The notes under the pieces: generated by a model
Told to the model about the DNA's origin: nothing
Databases searched by the model: none
Seen by the model: only the letters and a program-made list of their open reading frames with translations
Part shown: positions 51,046 to 60,678 of the stretch, one piece after another
Numbering within the stretch: the first letter of the stretch is position 1
Layout of the letters: each line of letters starts with the position of its first letter
Program-made: the position numbers and the translations under genes
From: Klebsiella aerogenes KCTC 2190
GTDB taxonomy: Bacteria > Pseudomonadota > Gammaproteobacteria > Enterobacterales > Enterobacteriaceae
Reading direction: 5' to 3'
Assembly (NCBI RefSeq): GCF_000215745.1
Contig: NC_015663.1
Coordinates: forward strand, 3,100,001 to 3,164,000
DNA length: 64,000 bases

Positions 51046-52638
51046 GTGCTAGTATCCAGCAACGTCACCATGCAGTTTGGCAGTAAGCCGCTGTTTGAAA
51101 ACATCTCCGTCAAATTTGGCGGCGGCAACCGCTACGGCCTGATTGGCGCCAACGGCAGCGGCAAATCTACGTTTATGAAGATCCTCGGCGGCGATCTTGA
51201 GCCGACGCTGGGCAACGTGTCTCTCGATCCGAACGAGCGCATCGGTAAGCTGCGCCAGGATCAGTTCGCCTTCGAAGAGTTCACCGTGCTGGATACGGTT
51301 ATCATGGGCCACGGCGAGCTGTGGGAAGTGAAGCAAGAGCGCGATCGCATCTACGCGCTGCCGGAAATGAGCGAGGAAGACGGCTATAAAGTGGCCGACC
51401 TGGAAGTAAAATACGGCGAGATGGACGGCTATTCCGCCGAAGCGCGCGCCGGTGAACTGCTGCTCGGCGTTGGTATTCCGGTGGAGCAACATTACGGCCC
51501 GATGAGCGAAGTCGCGCCGGGCTGGAAACTGCGTGTCCTGCTGGCGCAGGCGCTGTTCTCCAATCCGGATATCCTGCTGCTCGATGAACCGACGAACAAC
51601 CTCGACATCGATACTATTCGCTGGCTGGAGCAGGTGCTGAACGAACGCGACAGCACCATGATCATCATTTCGCACGACCGTCACTTCCTGAACATGGTTT
51701 GTACTCATATGGCGGATCTCGATTACGGCGAACTGCGCGTGTATCCGGGCAACTATGACGAATATATGACCGCGGCGACCCAGGCGCGTGAGCGTCTGCT
51801 GGCCGATAACGCCAAGAAGAAAGCGCAAATTGCCGACCTGCAGGCCTTTGTTAGCCGCTTTAGCGCCAACGCTTCAAAATCGCGTCAGGCGACCTCTCGC
51901 GCCCGTCAGATAGATAAAATTAAGCTGGATGAGGTGAAAGCCTCCAGCCGCCAGAACCCGTTCATTCGCTTCGAACAGGATAAGAAACTATTCCGTAACG
52001 CGCTGGAAGTGGAAGCGCTGGCGAAAGGCTTTGATAACGGCCCGCTGTTCAAAGGGGTTAATCTGCTGCTGGAAGTTGGCGAAAAGCTGGCGGTACTGGG
52101 GACCAACGGCGTCGGTAAATCAACGATGCTGAAAACCCTGGTCGGCGAACTGGAAGCGGATAACGGTACCGTCAAGTGGTCGGAAAACGCCCGTATCGGC
52201 TACTACGCGCAGGATCATGCCGAAGATTTCGAGAACGACCTGACGGTCTTTGACTGGATGAGCCAGTGGAAACAGGAAGGCGATGACGAGCAGGCGGTAC
52301 GCAGTATCCTCGGTCGTCTGCTGTTTAGCCAGGACGATATCAAAAAGCCGGCGAAAGTCCTCTCCGGTGGTGAGAAAGGTCGCATGCTGTTCGGTAAGCT
52401 GATGATGCAGAAACCGAATATCCTGGTGATGGATGAACCGACTAACCACCTGGATATGGAATCGATCGAATCGCTGAACATGGCGCTGGAGATGTATCAG
52501 GGCACCCTGATTTTCGTTTCTCACGACCGTGAGTTCGTGAGTTCGCTGGCGACTCGCGTACTGGAGATCACCCCAGAACGCGTAATCGATTTCAGCGGCA
52601 ACTACGAAGATTACCTGCGCAGTAAAGGTATCGAGTAA
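51046..52638 (+). CDS. ybiT: ABC-F family ATPase YbiT
   Basis: YbiT is a 530-residue ABC-F protein with two ATPase domains and no membrane part. Walker A motifs are GANGSGKST near residue 37 and GTNGVGKST near 352. Signatures are [11 protein letters not shown] (degenerate) and LSGGEKGR, and Walker B motifs [11 protein letters not shown] and [11 protein letters not shown] linker with many R, K and Q residues joins them. ABC-F proteins act on ribosomes. The start is a GTG at 51046, as the E. coli length (530) requires. Confidence 0.95.
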   Translation: MLVSSNVTMQFGSKPLFENISVKFGGGNRYGLIGANGSGKSTFMKILGGDLEPTLGNVSLDPNERIGKLRQDQFAFEEFTVLDTVIMGHGELWEVKQERDRIYALPEMSEEDGYKVADLEVKYGEMDGYSAEARAGELLLGVGIPVEQHYGPMSEVAPGWKLRVLLAQALFSNPDILLLDEPTNNLDIDTIRWLEQVLNERDSTMIIISHDRHFLNMVCTHMADLDYGELRVYPGNYDEYMTAATQARERLLADNAKKKAQIADLQAFVSRFSANASKSRQATSRARQIDKIKLDEVKASSRQNPFIRFEQDKKLFRNALEVEALAKGFDNGPLFKGVNLLLEVGEKLAVLGTNGVGKSTMLKTLVGELEADNGTVKWSENARIGYYAQDHAEDFENDLTVFDWMSQWKQEGDDEQAVRSILGRLLFSQDDIKKPAKVLSGGEKGRMLFGKLMMQKPNILVMDEPTNHLDMESIESLNMALEMYQGTLIFVSHDREFVSSLATRVLEITPERVIDFSGNYEDYLRSKGIE

Positions 52639-52651
52639 TCCCTCTCCGTTA

Positions 52652-52679
52652 CCCGGGTGGCGGCTACGCCTTACCCGGG
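52652..52679. repeat. REP element after ybiT
   Basis: CCCGGGT and ACCCGGG arms surround GGCGGCTACGCCTT, 13 bases past the ybiT stop. It begins a REP cluster that runs to 53218. Confidence 0.75.
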
Positions 52680-52680
52680 C

Positions 52681-52736
52681 TACCCGCGGTGCCGTTTTTT
52701 TGTCGGGTGGCGGCTAACGCCTTACCCGACCTACGG
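52681..52736 (+). repeat. Direct repeat DR1 with REP palindrome
   Basis: This 56-base segment recurs at 53111-53165 with only one base fewer in its T run. It contains ACCCGCGGTGCCG, a T tract, and the REP palindrome GTCGGGT...ACCCGAC (52702-52730). The two copies flank about 375 bases of the dispersed repeat. Confidence 0.85.
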
Positions 52737-53110
52737 TCCTTACGACCTGCCTTTAATGTCTTCACCGCGCTGGCTGAAACTGCCGGTGTTGGTGGCCTCA
52801 AAATCGCTGAGACGTTCCCGGAAGGCCGGGGCAGCCCGCATGGATGCGGGCTGAGGGCCGTGTTTTGCACGGACGCTGCCTCGGCCCGACCCGAAGCCTG
52901 GCGGGATAAGTCGAAGGAACCACGAAGTGGCGATTTTGGCGGCCAGAGCCCGGGAGTACAGAGGGCGGCGGCGACTGGCCGCCCTCTGTGCGCTCCCTGC
53001 GCCATGCGAGCCATAACGCAGAAGACATTTCGGGAGCGCAATAGGCTCTGAATTAATACAAAACAACTGTTTTTCCCGGACCAAAACCGTTGCAAACCGA
53101 TAGCAGTATC
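52737..53110 (+). repeat. Dispersed structured repeat, copy B
   Basis: This is the fuller copy of the element that opens the window in inverted orientation. It has three hairpins: CAGCCCGCAT/ATGCGGGCTG (52832-52853), the 12-bp ACAGAGGGCGGC/GCCGCCCTCTGT (52958-52989) and CGCTCCC/GGGAGCG (52991-53038). Only its first about 184 bases can be compared with copy A. Overlapping open frames exist on both strands but none has a clear start signal. It encodes no recognisable protein. Confidence 0.75.
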
Positions 53111-53218
53111 TACCCGCGGTGCCGTTTTTTGTCGGGTGGCGGCTAACGCCTTACCCGACCTACGGGGCGACCAAACCGCACAGTGTTGTAGCCCCGGTAA
53201 GCGGTAGCGCCACCGGGG
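53111..53218 (+). repeat. Direct repeat DR2 and final REP element
   Basis: Bases 53111-53165 repeat DR1, including the REP palindrome 53131-53159. A further REP, CCCCGGT...ACCGGGG, follows at 53192-53218. The cluster ends about 40 bases past the GH31 stop. Confidence 0.8.
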
Positions 53219-53260
53219 ATTTCTGGACCACCAATACCGGCATTTTCAGCCGGCCTATGG

Positions 53261-55624
53261 TCAGAGCCTCCACTCTGTTCCTTCGACGCCATTCACCAGC
53301 AGTTGGCGTTTTTCTCCCGCCGGTAATGACAGCTTCAGCGCTTTCCACGCTGGGCGATAGTTGCCGCAAGCGTCGAGCTTCAGGTTTATGCTGTTGGCGC
53401 TGCAGGTCATTTCCCACTCCAGCCATAGCGCATCACCCTCTTTATAGCCCCAGCTTTCGCCGTCGTCTTCAAACAGCAAACCGCGGGTTGAGCCGGTACC
53501 TTTCAGTGGGAACAACTGCAGTTCGCGACGATCGTCTTTTTGCGCATCGACGTGGTTGATACGTTCACTGAGCGGCAGACCGGCGCCGGCGCGGACCAGC
53601 AGCGGCAGTTTTTCCAGCGGCGCGTCCAGCGTCACCCACTGACCACCGGCGAACCACTGGTGGCTGTAAAAATCGTACCAGCCGTCCTGATTATCGGGCA
53701 GCCACAGCTGGCGCTGACGGGCGCCGGGCTCTACTACGCTTGCCACCAGCAGATCGCGCCCCAGCATGAAGTCATCACACTCGGCGAAGGTCTGGGTATC
53801 GTGCTGGTGATCGAGGAAGGTCGGGCGCAACATGGGTTCGTCATCGGCATGCGCCTGCCATAACAGGGTGTACAAATAGGGCAGCAGACGGTAGCGCAGC
53901 TCGATGGCAGAGCGGATCGCCGGGGTGATTTCCGGGTACATCCAGGGTTCATTGACCGTCTGGTCGTCATTCCACGAGTGAATGGTAAAGCGCGGATGCA
54001 TCACGCCGTTTTGCACCCAGCGAACGAACAGTTCTGGCTCGGGTTTATCGCCGGAGAATCCGCCGACGTCATGGCCGACGTTAAACAGCCCGGAAAGACT
54101 CATCCCTAATCCCATACGGGTGTTATAGCGCAGCGTATCCCAGTTGGTGCGGTTGTCGCCGCTCCAGGTCTGTACGTAGCGCTGCATCCCGGCACAGCCG
54201 GAGCGGGAGATCAGATACGGGCGCTTTTGCGGCGCAAAGCGTTGCTGGGCTTCCAGCGAGGCGCGCATCATTAACAGCGGCATCACCGGGCGAATATGCT
54301 TAATGGCGATTTCGCGGCCAAAGCCGTAGCAGCGCGCCTCGCCGTCCCACACCTCATACTCGTTATTATCGTTCCAGGTCGAATCGATACCCATCTCCAG
54401 TAGCTGGGTGGTCACGCCTTCCTGCCACCAGGTCACGGTGTGCGGGTTGGTGAAGTCGAGATGCGAACCTTCATCGTCCCAGAAGCTGGAGCGCTCCGGC
54501 GCATCGGTTTGCGAATCGCGAATGAAAAGGCCGCGTTCCGCCACTTCGCCATAGCGTGGGTGATCCTGCAGCAGACACGGTTTGATATTGGCAGCCAGTT
54601 TCAGCCCGGCATCGTGGAACGACTGGCTCATCACTTTTGGCTGCGGCACCTTGTCGTAGTTCCAGTTAAAGACGTAGCGTTTGCCGTTGATTGAGGTATA
54701 GCCGGAAGAGAGCTGGAACGAATCACAGGGGATCGCATGCTGCTCGCACAGGCGGATAAAGTTCATCAGCTGATTTTGCGCATCCGGTGCGTCGGTATAG
54801 TGCATCGTCGAGCCGCTATAGCCGAGGCTCCATTTCGGCCCAAACAGCGTTTTACCGGTCAGACGGACAAACGCTTTGGTCACATCCAGCACCTGCTTAC
54901 CGGTAAACAGGTAATAATCGATGTCGCCGGCCTCCGCCTGCCAGCGGCGATAGGCGGTGTGGTAGTTGTCGATTTCATTGCCCAGATCCAGCCAGCAACT
55001 GCTCAGGTTGTCATAGAACAGGCCGTAGCTGATATCGCTGCGCTGCGTGATGGTAAAGGGAATATGTTTATACAGCGGGTCGGTGCTGACGGCGTTGTAG
55101 CCCATGGCATCGAGGTTACGCATTTCGTAGCGTTTGCCGTTACGCTGCAGGTCACCGGCTTTTTCACCCAGCCCGTAGAAACGTTCATCTTTGCGGCGGC
55201 TAAGATAATGGGCGACGCCATCCCCGTGGGCGTTTGCCAGATAGGCGCTGGTTGGGCGGTCATTGGCGAGCGTCTGCCACTCACCGGCCTCGTCGCGATA
55301 GCTCCACTCCAGCCAAAGCGGCTGATGGACGGTAACGCGCAGCTGGCGGGTGGCGATGGTCAGCGTGTCATCCGCTTCGCTCATCTGCCAGGCCGGGAGG
55401 CTAAAACCGCTGAGGTCATCCCGCGCACGGCCTTCCCACGGCACATCCTGCTGCGGGGCGATACTCCAGGTGCGATCCAGCGCCAGTTGGCCCTGGCGCT
55501 TCAGCAGGACGCGGAATAAATTCTCTTCCAGCACGTACAGACACAAAGTGTGCTGACCATCAACGGTCAATTCAACGTGATGCTCCAGCTGTTGGTGCAA
55601 ACTCCAGTGTTTCAACGTCTTCAT
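53261..55624 (-). CDS. GH31 alpha-glycosidase
   Basis: This 787-residue family 31 glycoside hydrolase has the nucleophile Asp419 (STWNDNNEYE) and acid/base Asp490 (TWSGDNRTNW). GH31 enzymes act on alpha-glucosides or alpha-xylosides; the substrate cannot be decided here. Without a signal peptide it acts in the cytoplasm, so the sugar must be imported, presumably by the MFS gene 15 bases upstream. It is the second gene of an operon with a divergent LacI regulator. It is not closely the E. coli yicI gene in context. Confidence 0.88.
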   Translation of the reverse strand: MKTLKHWSLHQQLEHHVELTVDGQHTLCLYVLEENLFRVLLKRQGQLALDRTWSIAPQQDVPWEGRARDDLSGFSLPAWQMSEADDTLTIATRQLRVTVHQPLWLEWSYRDEAGEWQTLANDRPTSAYLANAHGDGVAHYLSRRKDERFYGLGEKAGDLQRNGKRYEMRNLDAMGYNAVSTDPLYKHIPFTITQRSDISYGLFYDNLSSCWLDLGNEIDNYHTAYRRWQAEAGDIDYYLFTGKQVLDVTKAFVRLTGKTLFGPKWSLGYSGSTMHYTDAPDAQNQLMNFIRLCEQHAIPCDSFQLSSGYTSINGKRYVFNWNYDKVPQPKVMSQSFHDAGLKLAANIKPCLLQDHPRYGEVAERGLFIRDSQTDAPERSSFWDDEGSHLDFTNPHTVTWWQEGVTTQLLEMGIDSTWNDNNEYEVWDGEARCYGFGREIAIKHIRPVMPLLMMRASLEAQQRFAPQKRPYLISRSGCAGMQRYVQTWSGDNRTNWDTLRYNTRMGLGMSLSGLFNVGHDVGGFSGDKPEPELFVRWVQNGVMHPRFTIHSWNDDQTVNEPWMYPEITPAIRSAIELRYRLLPYLYTLLWQAHADDEPMLRPTFLDHQHDTQTFAECDDFMLGRDLLVASVVEPGARQRQLWLPDNQDGWYDFYSHQWFAGGQWVTLDAPLEKLPLLVRAGAGLPLSERINHVDAQKDDRRELQLFPLKGTGSTRGLLFEDDGESWGYKEGDALWLEWEMTCSANSINLKLDACGNYRPAWKALKLSLPAGEKRQLLVNGVEGTEWRL

Positions 55625-55639
55625 ATTTTACATCCACTC

Positions 55640-56941
55640 TCAGGCGCGCTTGGCGCGACGTTCAGCAATAAATGCCACCAGGAAAACGGCGCCAATCAGG
55701 TCAAAGAAACCCATGGCGATAAACAGCGGGTTGAAGCCGATTTTGTCGGCGGTCACCCCGATTAATAATGAGAACAGGAAGCTGGCGATCCACGCCGCGG
55801 AACCGCGCATACCGTTGACAGTCGCCATTTGTCCCTTGTCGAAAGACTCCACCACCAGCGCGCTGAGCATGCAGGAGATGATCTGATGGCCGAAACCGCC
55901 AATGGAGATCAGGATGATGGTGATATAGGGATCGCGGGTAATGGCCACCAGGGCCAGCGAGAGCATCAGAAACGCGCCGGTCACGGAACTGGCGATGACC
56001 GAATTGACTCGCGTACAGCCGAACCAACGGACGTACAGGCGGGTGAGATAGCCGCTGACCACGCTGCCAAGGTCGGCGGCGAGGAACGGCAGCCAGGCGA
56101 ACATCGCTATCTGTTTAAGATCCATACCGTGCTCTTTCGCCAGGTACAGCGGCACCCAGAAGCTCAGCACCGCCCAGGCGGGCTCGGCCATAAAAGCGGG
56201 GATGGCGATACCGTAGAAACGTTTGTTCTTCGAGACGGTTTTTAGCGCGGTAAAAAAGGGCTGCTTCACTGGCGGCGCTTCGTTGTCCTGCTTGATGTAC
56301 TCCAGCTCGCTTTGGCTGAGATTCGGGTGCTTTTCCGGGCTCTGATAGAACGCCCACCACAGCACGACCCACAGCAGCGCCAGCACGCCGGTAAACATAA
56401 ACGCGCCCTGCCAGCCGAAGGAGGCGTGGGCGAAGTAGATGATAGGCGGCGCCAGCATTGCGCCGATAGAAAAGCCGACGCCAGCCCAGCCGGCGGCGAT
56501 CGGCCGTTCGGATTTCGGGAACCACTCGCCGATGGTTTTAGCGTTAGCCGGGGTGGCGGCCGCCTCCGCGCCGCCCATAAAGAAGCGTAAAATAGCCAGA
56601 TGCAGCCAGCTGCCTGCTCCGGCGTGCGCGATACAGGCTACCGCCCACAAGGTGGCGCAAACCATAAAGCCCAGCTTGAGCCCGATGACGTCGATAAGCC
56701 AGCCGCACAGCGGTTGGAAGATGGTATAAGCCAGCTGAAATGCGCCGACGATCCACGAGTATTGCTCGGTGGTAATACCGAGAGTGGCTTTCAGTTCCGG
56801 GGCGATAATCCCCAGCGAGTTACGTGTGATGTAGTTGACGGTGACGCCAAGTAAAAACAGCACCAGCACCCACCAGCGCAGGTTTTTCACCACCCGGCGC
56901 GTTTTGCTGACTGCCATATCATTGTTGAGGCCTTGACTCAT
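55640..56941 (-). CDS. MFS transporter, ExuT-like (anion:cation symporter family)
   Basis: The 433-residue permease has twelve predicted transmembrane segments and resembles ExuT. Matches include YITRNSLGIIAPELK near residue 35, GGAEAAATPANAKTIGEWFPKSERPIA and IGGFGHQIISCMLS. This family carries hexuronates and similar acidic sugars by proton or sodium symport. I start at 56941 (MSQGLNND) with GGAGAG four bases before. Paired with GH31, it may import an acidic or charged glycoside. Confidence 0.87.
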   Translation of the reverse strand: MSQGLNNDMAVSKTRRVVKNLRWWVLVLFLLGVTVNYITRNSLGIIAPELKATLGITTEQYSWIVGAFQLAYTIFQPLCGWLIDVIGLKLGFMVCATLWAVACIAHAGAGSWLHLAILRFFMGGAEAAATPANAKTIGEWFPKSERPIAAGWAGVGFSIGAMLAPPIIYFAHASFGWQGAFMFTGVLALLWVVLWWAFYQSPEKHPNLSQSELEYIKQDNEAPPVKQPFFTALKTVSKNKRFYGIAIPAFMAEPAWAVLSFWVPLYLAKEHGMDLKQIAMFAWLPFLAADLGSVVSGYLTRLYVRWFGCTRVNSVIASSVTGAFLMLSLALVAITRDPYITIILISIGGFGHQIISCMLSALVVESFDKGQMATVNGMRGSAAWIASFLFSLLIGVTADKIGFNPLFIAMGFFDLIGAVFLVAFIAERRAKRA

Positions 56942-57038
56942 AGAACTCTCCACAAGACGTTGTAGGGGGAAATGACGCTTCAGCCGCTGAGTCGTCACGT
57001 AATAGTTCTAACTATTTGAATTATTTGTTTTTATTTCA

Positions 57039-57079
57039 ATACCTATTGGTATAACTAGTATGGAAGATATTGGACCAAT
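57039..57079. promoter_or_regulatory. Candidate operators between the MFS gene and the LacI regulator
   Basis: Two short inverted repeats lie in the divergent gap: ATACC-TATT-GGTAT (57039-57052) and ATTGG-A-CCAAT (57069-57079). TATTGG is shared by both. Neither has the CpG centre typical of LacI operators, so assignment to the adjacent regulator is tentative. Confidence 0.4.
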
Positions 57080-57237
57080 TCAAAATAAGGGAGAAAGGCG
57101 GCGGGCAGTAGCGCTATTTATGCAAAATTTTTCATGAGATGACGTAGTTCTCATAATTTGCCGGAGTATTTGCTTGTTAGTCAGGGTTTGGCGACTATGA
57201 AAATTCTTTCATTTTTGAATTGGAGCTGGATCACAGA

Positions 57238-58311
57238 ATGGATAAAAAGCTGCGAGTCGCCGAAATTGCCGCCCGCACCGGGCTTTCAGCCAGTACGGTT
57301 TCGCGCGTCTTAGCCGGAAAAGCGAATACCAGCGAAAAGGCCCGTCAGGCGGTATTGGCCTGCGCCCATGAGCTGGGGGTGATGCAGGGATTGGCCGCCG
57401 GGCGGCTACTGCTCAACAACCTGCTGATTTTTGCTCCGCAACGGGCCTTCGATGAACGTTCAGATATCTTCTACTATCGCGTCATCCAGAGTATTAATAA
57501 CGCGCTGGCGCCGCATGAAGTACGTCTGCGCTATTGCGCGCTGGAAGAAAACGACAGCGACGCCAATCTGTTTCTGGCCCGCATGAACGAGACCGACACC
57601 CAGGCGGCGGTATTGCTGGGTATCGACGATCGGCATATCCACGCGCTGGCGGCGGATCTTGGCAAACCTTGCGTATTAATTAACTGCCGGGATGAAGGGA
57701 TGCGGCTTCCTTCTATTGCGCCTGATCATCGGCTGATTGGCCAGTGCGCCGCTCGTTATCTGTTTGATATGGGCCATCAGGCGGTAATGAACGTGATGTG
57801 CTTGCGCCGCTATACCATGGAGCTACGGCTAGTGGGTATCAAGGAGGCGTGGCGCGCGCGCAACCTGCGATTTACCGGTAGCCGCGACCTGATTAGCGTC
57901 GCCAACTTTAGCGCCAGAGAAACGGAAGAGCAGGTCGGGGCCTGGCTCGACGCTTTACAGGGGCGCCCGATGCCGACGGCGTTTCTGGTGGGCGGCGATT
58001 TTATGGCCGCCGGTACCGTCAGCGCGCTGCAAAAACGAGGCCTGCGGGTGCCGCAGGATGTCTCGGTGATGAGTATCGACGGTTTTAATCTGGCGGCGAT
58101 TCAGGACGTGCCGCTAACGGCGATTCATGTGCCGCGGGATGAGCTCGGCAGCGAGGCGGTGCATCTTTTGCAGCAGCGTCTGCTGCGCCCGGAAGCGCCG
58201 CACGGCTCGCTACTGCTGCACGGCGCCCTGGTGGTACGCGATTCGGTGCGGCGGATCCGGCCAGGCAAGAGCCATACCGCCGTAGAACAGCAAGGTCTGT
58301 ATGATGATTAG
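57238..58311 (+). CDS. LacI-family transcriptional regulator
   Basis: This 357-residue regulator begins with the LacI headpiece (RVAEIAARTGLSASTVSRVLAGKANTS, residues 6-32) and a hinge, followed by a periplasmic-binding-protein-like effector domain. I start at the ATG 57238; a TTG six codons upstream is less likely. Divergent from the MFS-GH31 operon, it probably controls it. Its end overlaps ybiU by 4 bases, convergently. Confidence 0.9.
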   Translation: MDKKLRVAEIAARTGLSASTVSRVLAGKANTSEKARQAVLACAHELGVMQGLAAGRLLLNNLLIFAPQRAFDERSDIFYYRVIQSINNALAPHEVRLRYCALEENDSDANLFLARMNETDTQAAVLLGIDDRHIHALAADLGKPCVLINCRDEGMRLPSIAPDHRLIGQCAARYLFDMGHQAVMNVMCLRRYTMELRLVGIKEAWRARNLRFTGSRDLISVANFSARETEEQVGAWLDALQGRPMPTAFLVGGDFMAAGTVSALQKRGLRVPQDVSVMSIDGFNLAAIQDVPLTAIHVPRDELGSEAVHLLQQRLLRPEAPHGSLLLHGALVVRDSVRRIRPGKSHTAVEQQGLYDD

Positions 58312-59573
58312 ATCTTCATGCCCAATGCGCGTTTGCCGTGATCGTTAAGATCGGCAACGGTGAAGCGCGCCTGCCAGTCGCATTCGTAATCTTCACGCGG
58401 GAAATCCCCCGGCGAGGCGCCTTTTTCCAGCGCGATTTTTACCTTCTGCGCATAGGCGAGGTTTTTCTCGCACATCGGCGCGGCCGGGATGTACATGACG
58501 TTGCCCCAGCCCTGTTGATTTTCCACCGGCGCGACCGAGTGAATGACATCGCAGTGCCACCAGACGGAATCACCGGCATTCAGCGCGGGAATCGAGCTTA
58601 GCGCTTTGATGAGCAATGGATGCCATTGCTCAGAGATCGGCAGTACCTTGCCCGGCGCGACGCCGCATAGTTCATCTTCCGGCACATCATCCAGCAGCGG
58701 ACGCAGCAGAACGTAAGCCATCGCCTCCGGGATCGGCACCACGTGCAGCAGCCCTTGACCGGGGATCATGTCCGACAGCGCTGTCCAACCCTGGAAAGTG
58801 CGGAAGACCGAACATTTGGTGGTGTTATCGACGGTGTACTCTTCCACTTCGGTACGATGCGCCGCGTCCCACGGATCGTAGGCGTCGATATTGCCATTAA
58901 AGACGTTGGCGAAAACCTGCTGATAAGCGGGAAGCAACCAGCGCTCCAGCGCCCCGGAATCGGTATGCGCGCCCAGCCCCTTTGACGTGGTTCCCGGCGG
59001 GCGGCGGCGGATGCGGTCAGGGTAAATCACGCTGACATCCGGATCGAACCAGCGTTTGCCGTCCTGCTCAAAGCGCCACAGGCGGTTAAGGAAGGATTGT
59101 ACCGCCGCCATTTCATCGCTCTGGCGCGCCTGCATTTGCGAGGGCGACCAGTAGATCGGATAGATCTCCGGGCGCGAAGCCTCCAGCGAGCCGAAGAAGC
59201 TGTCGCCGGGCCCTTTGTAAACGTCGTCGAAATGGTTCAGGTCCAGGTATTCCAGCATCGCGTTATCCCAGGCCAGCGCCTGTTCGCGCGGGTAGTGGCC
59301 TTTGATAACCGCGCAACCGCGGCGCTTAATCGCCTCGCGCTGCGCATCGCTCACTTTACCCTGGGCGATATCGCTAAACGGGATCGTCGGCCAGACCTCC
59401 TGGCCCGCGGCTTTCAGGGCATTAATCTCGTCCAGGCGCTCGCTGATGCGCGCCGAGAGTTTATCGAACACTGCCTGAACATCGCCGATTTGCGCGCGTA
59501 GGGCCTGTTTCATCTGGCGAATCGCCGCTTTATGGTCGGCAGGTAATGTTTCGTGGGTAGGGAGAGCAGCCAT
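58308..59573 (-). CDS. ybiU: YbiU, DUF1479 putative dioxygenase
   Basis: YbiU is a 421-residue DUF1479 protein, the same length as in E. coli. The family has a cupin-like, Fe(II)/2-oxoglutarate dioxygenase fold. The likely metal ligands are the His and Asp of GAHTDSGALERW near residue 202 and a C-terminal His in WWHCDVIHSV near 345. The natural substrate is not known. Confidence 0.92.
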   Translation of the reverse strand: MAALPTHETLPADHKAAIRQMKQALRAQIGDVQAVFDKLSARISERLDEINALKAAGQEVWPTIPFSDIAQGKVSDAQREAIKRRGCAVIKGHYPREQALAWDNAMLEYLDLNHFDDVYKGPGDSFFGSLEASRPEIYPIYWSPSQMQARQSDEMAAVQSFLNRLWRFEQDGKRWFDPDVSVIYPDRIRRRPPGTTSKGLGAHTDSGALERWLLPAYQQVFANVFNGNIDAYDPWDAAHRTEVEEYTVDNTTKCSVFRTFQGWTALSDMIPGQGLLHVVPIPEAMAYVLLRPLLDDVPEDELCGVAPGKVLPISEQWHPLLIKALSSIPALNAGDSVWWHCDVIHSVAPVENQQGWGNVMYIPAAPMCEKNLAYAQKVKIALEKGASPGDFPREDYECDWQARFTVADLNDHGKRALGMKI

Positions 59574-59681
59574 AATTACCTCGCTGTATCTTTCATTCGA
59601 AAGTATTAAGTCTTACAAACGTTAATTTAAGTTAAATTAGAGTTAATGCAAGTTTAAAATTATGCAGCGGCGCACAAAATG

Positions 59682-59706
59682 GAAAAGCCGGGGCGGATAC
59701 CCCGGC
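59682..59706 (-). terminator. Terminator of supH
   Basis: GCCGGGG (59687-59693) pairs with CCCCGGC (59700-59706) 7 bases after the supH stop. On the minus strand TTTTCC follows, a short but plausible U tract. Confidence 0.75.
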
Positions 59707-59712
59707 ACAGGA

Positions 59713-60528
59713 TCAGTCGTTGAAAGGGGAGGTCTTATCGAGAACGGCCTGAATCACCTTCAACGCGCCGTCGTGGTTATTGTCATCGGTGGTGAAACCG
59801 GCGATGGCTTTGATGCTGTCGGCAGCGTTGGCCATAGCAAAAGCATATTTCACCAGTTTTAACATTTCGGCGTCATTGCCGCTGTCGCCAATTGCTACGC
59901 ATTGCTGCGGCGAAAGGTTCCAGCGTTTGAGCAGGCGGCTGATGCCGTTGGCTTTATGCAGGCCGGGGATAATCAAATCGACAAAGCCAAAGCCGCTGGT
60001 GACCGGCTTCATGATCCCATCCAGCGAGACGTGCAGTTTATCGATAAGCTGTGGGATATCGCTATCAGGCAGGTTGAGGGAGAATTTGAATAGCGTATCG
60101 TCGATGCGATGGTAATCGCTTACCCGCTGCAGACGATGGTAGTGCTTCGACATCAGCTCAACAAAGGCGTCCGGGGCTTTATCACTCACGTATGCGCTTT
60201 GCAGGCCGCAGGCGACAAAGTTGAGCTGCGGATCTTTCAGCAGTTCGCCAATCACCACCTGTGATTCGTGACGGGTCAGTTCGCCGTGGAACACCTGTTT
60301 GCCATGCTCGTAAACCAGAGCGCCGTTTTCTGCGACGAATGAAATCTGCTCGCGGATTTCCGGGAAAAATGAGATCAGCTGATAGTACTGGTTGCCGCTG
60401 GCGACAACAAATTCAATACCTTGCTGTTTAAGCTGCGCAAACTGCGCGAGGAAACGCGGGCGGTCATACTGCTTGGCGTCATTGAGAAAAGTTCCGTCCA
60501 TATCGGTGACGATAACTTTAACGGTCAT
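59713..60528 (-). CDS. supH: Sugar phosphatase SupH (YbiV)
   Basis: SupH is a 271-residue HAD-superfamily phosphatase of the Cof type that removes phosphate from hexose phosphates in vitro. The nucleophile Asp9 is in DMDGTFLND. The second motif is [10 protein letters not shown], the lysine lies near [10 protein letters not shown], and motif IV is [12 protein letters not shown] start at 60528 (MTVKVIVTD); longer starts are unsupported. It follows ybiW by 150 bases that contain a GC-rich hairpin (about 60645-60671). Confidence 0.93.
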   Translation of the reverse strand: MTVKVIVTDMDGTFLNDAKQYDRPRFLAQFAQLKQQGIEFVVASGNQYYQLISFFPEIREQISFVAENGALVYEHGKQVFHGELTRHESQVVIGELLKDPQLNFVACGLQSAYVSDKAPDAFVELMSKHYHRLQRVSDYHRIDDTLFKFSLNLPDSDIPQLIDKLHVSLDGIMKPVTSGFGFVDLIIPGLHKANGISRLLKRWNLSPQQCVAIGDSGNDAEMLKLVKYAFAMANAADSIKAIAGFTTDDNNHDGALKVIQAVLDKTSPFND

Positions 60529-60678
60529 AAGAGGTGCTCCTGGCTTAACTTCGACCAGTAACATTCTAATTACAATGTGATGGGGAGCACAAATTTATTT
60601 CGAATGAAAGTTTATCCAATTATCAACGGGTACAGAAGATGTCACCCGGCTCAGCGCAGCGCCGGCCGGGTATTTTCC

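Noticed and set aside
52639..53218. CRISPR array or insertion sequence
   Set aside because: The repeats are two REP-type units and a structured element, not regularly spaced; no transposase or cas gene is present.
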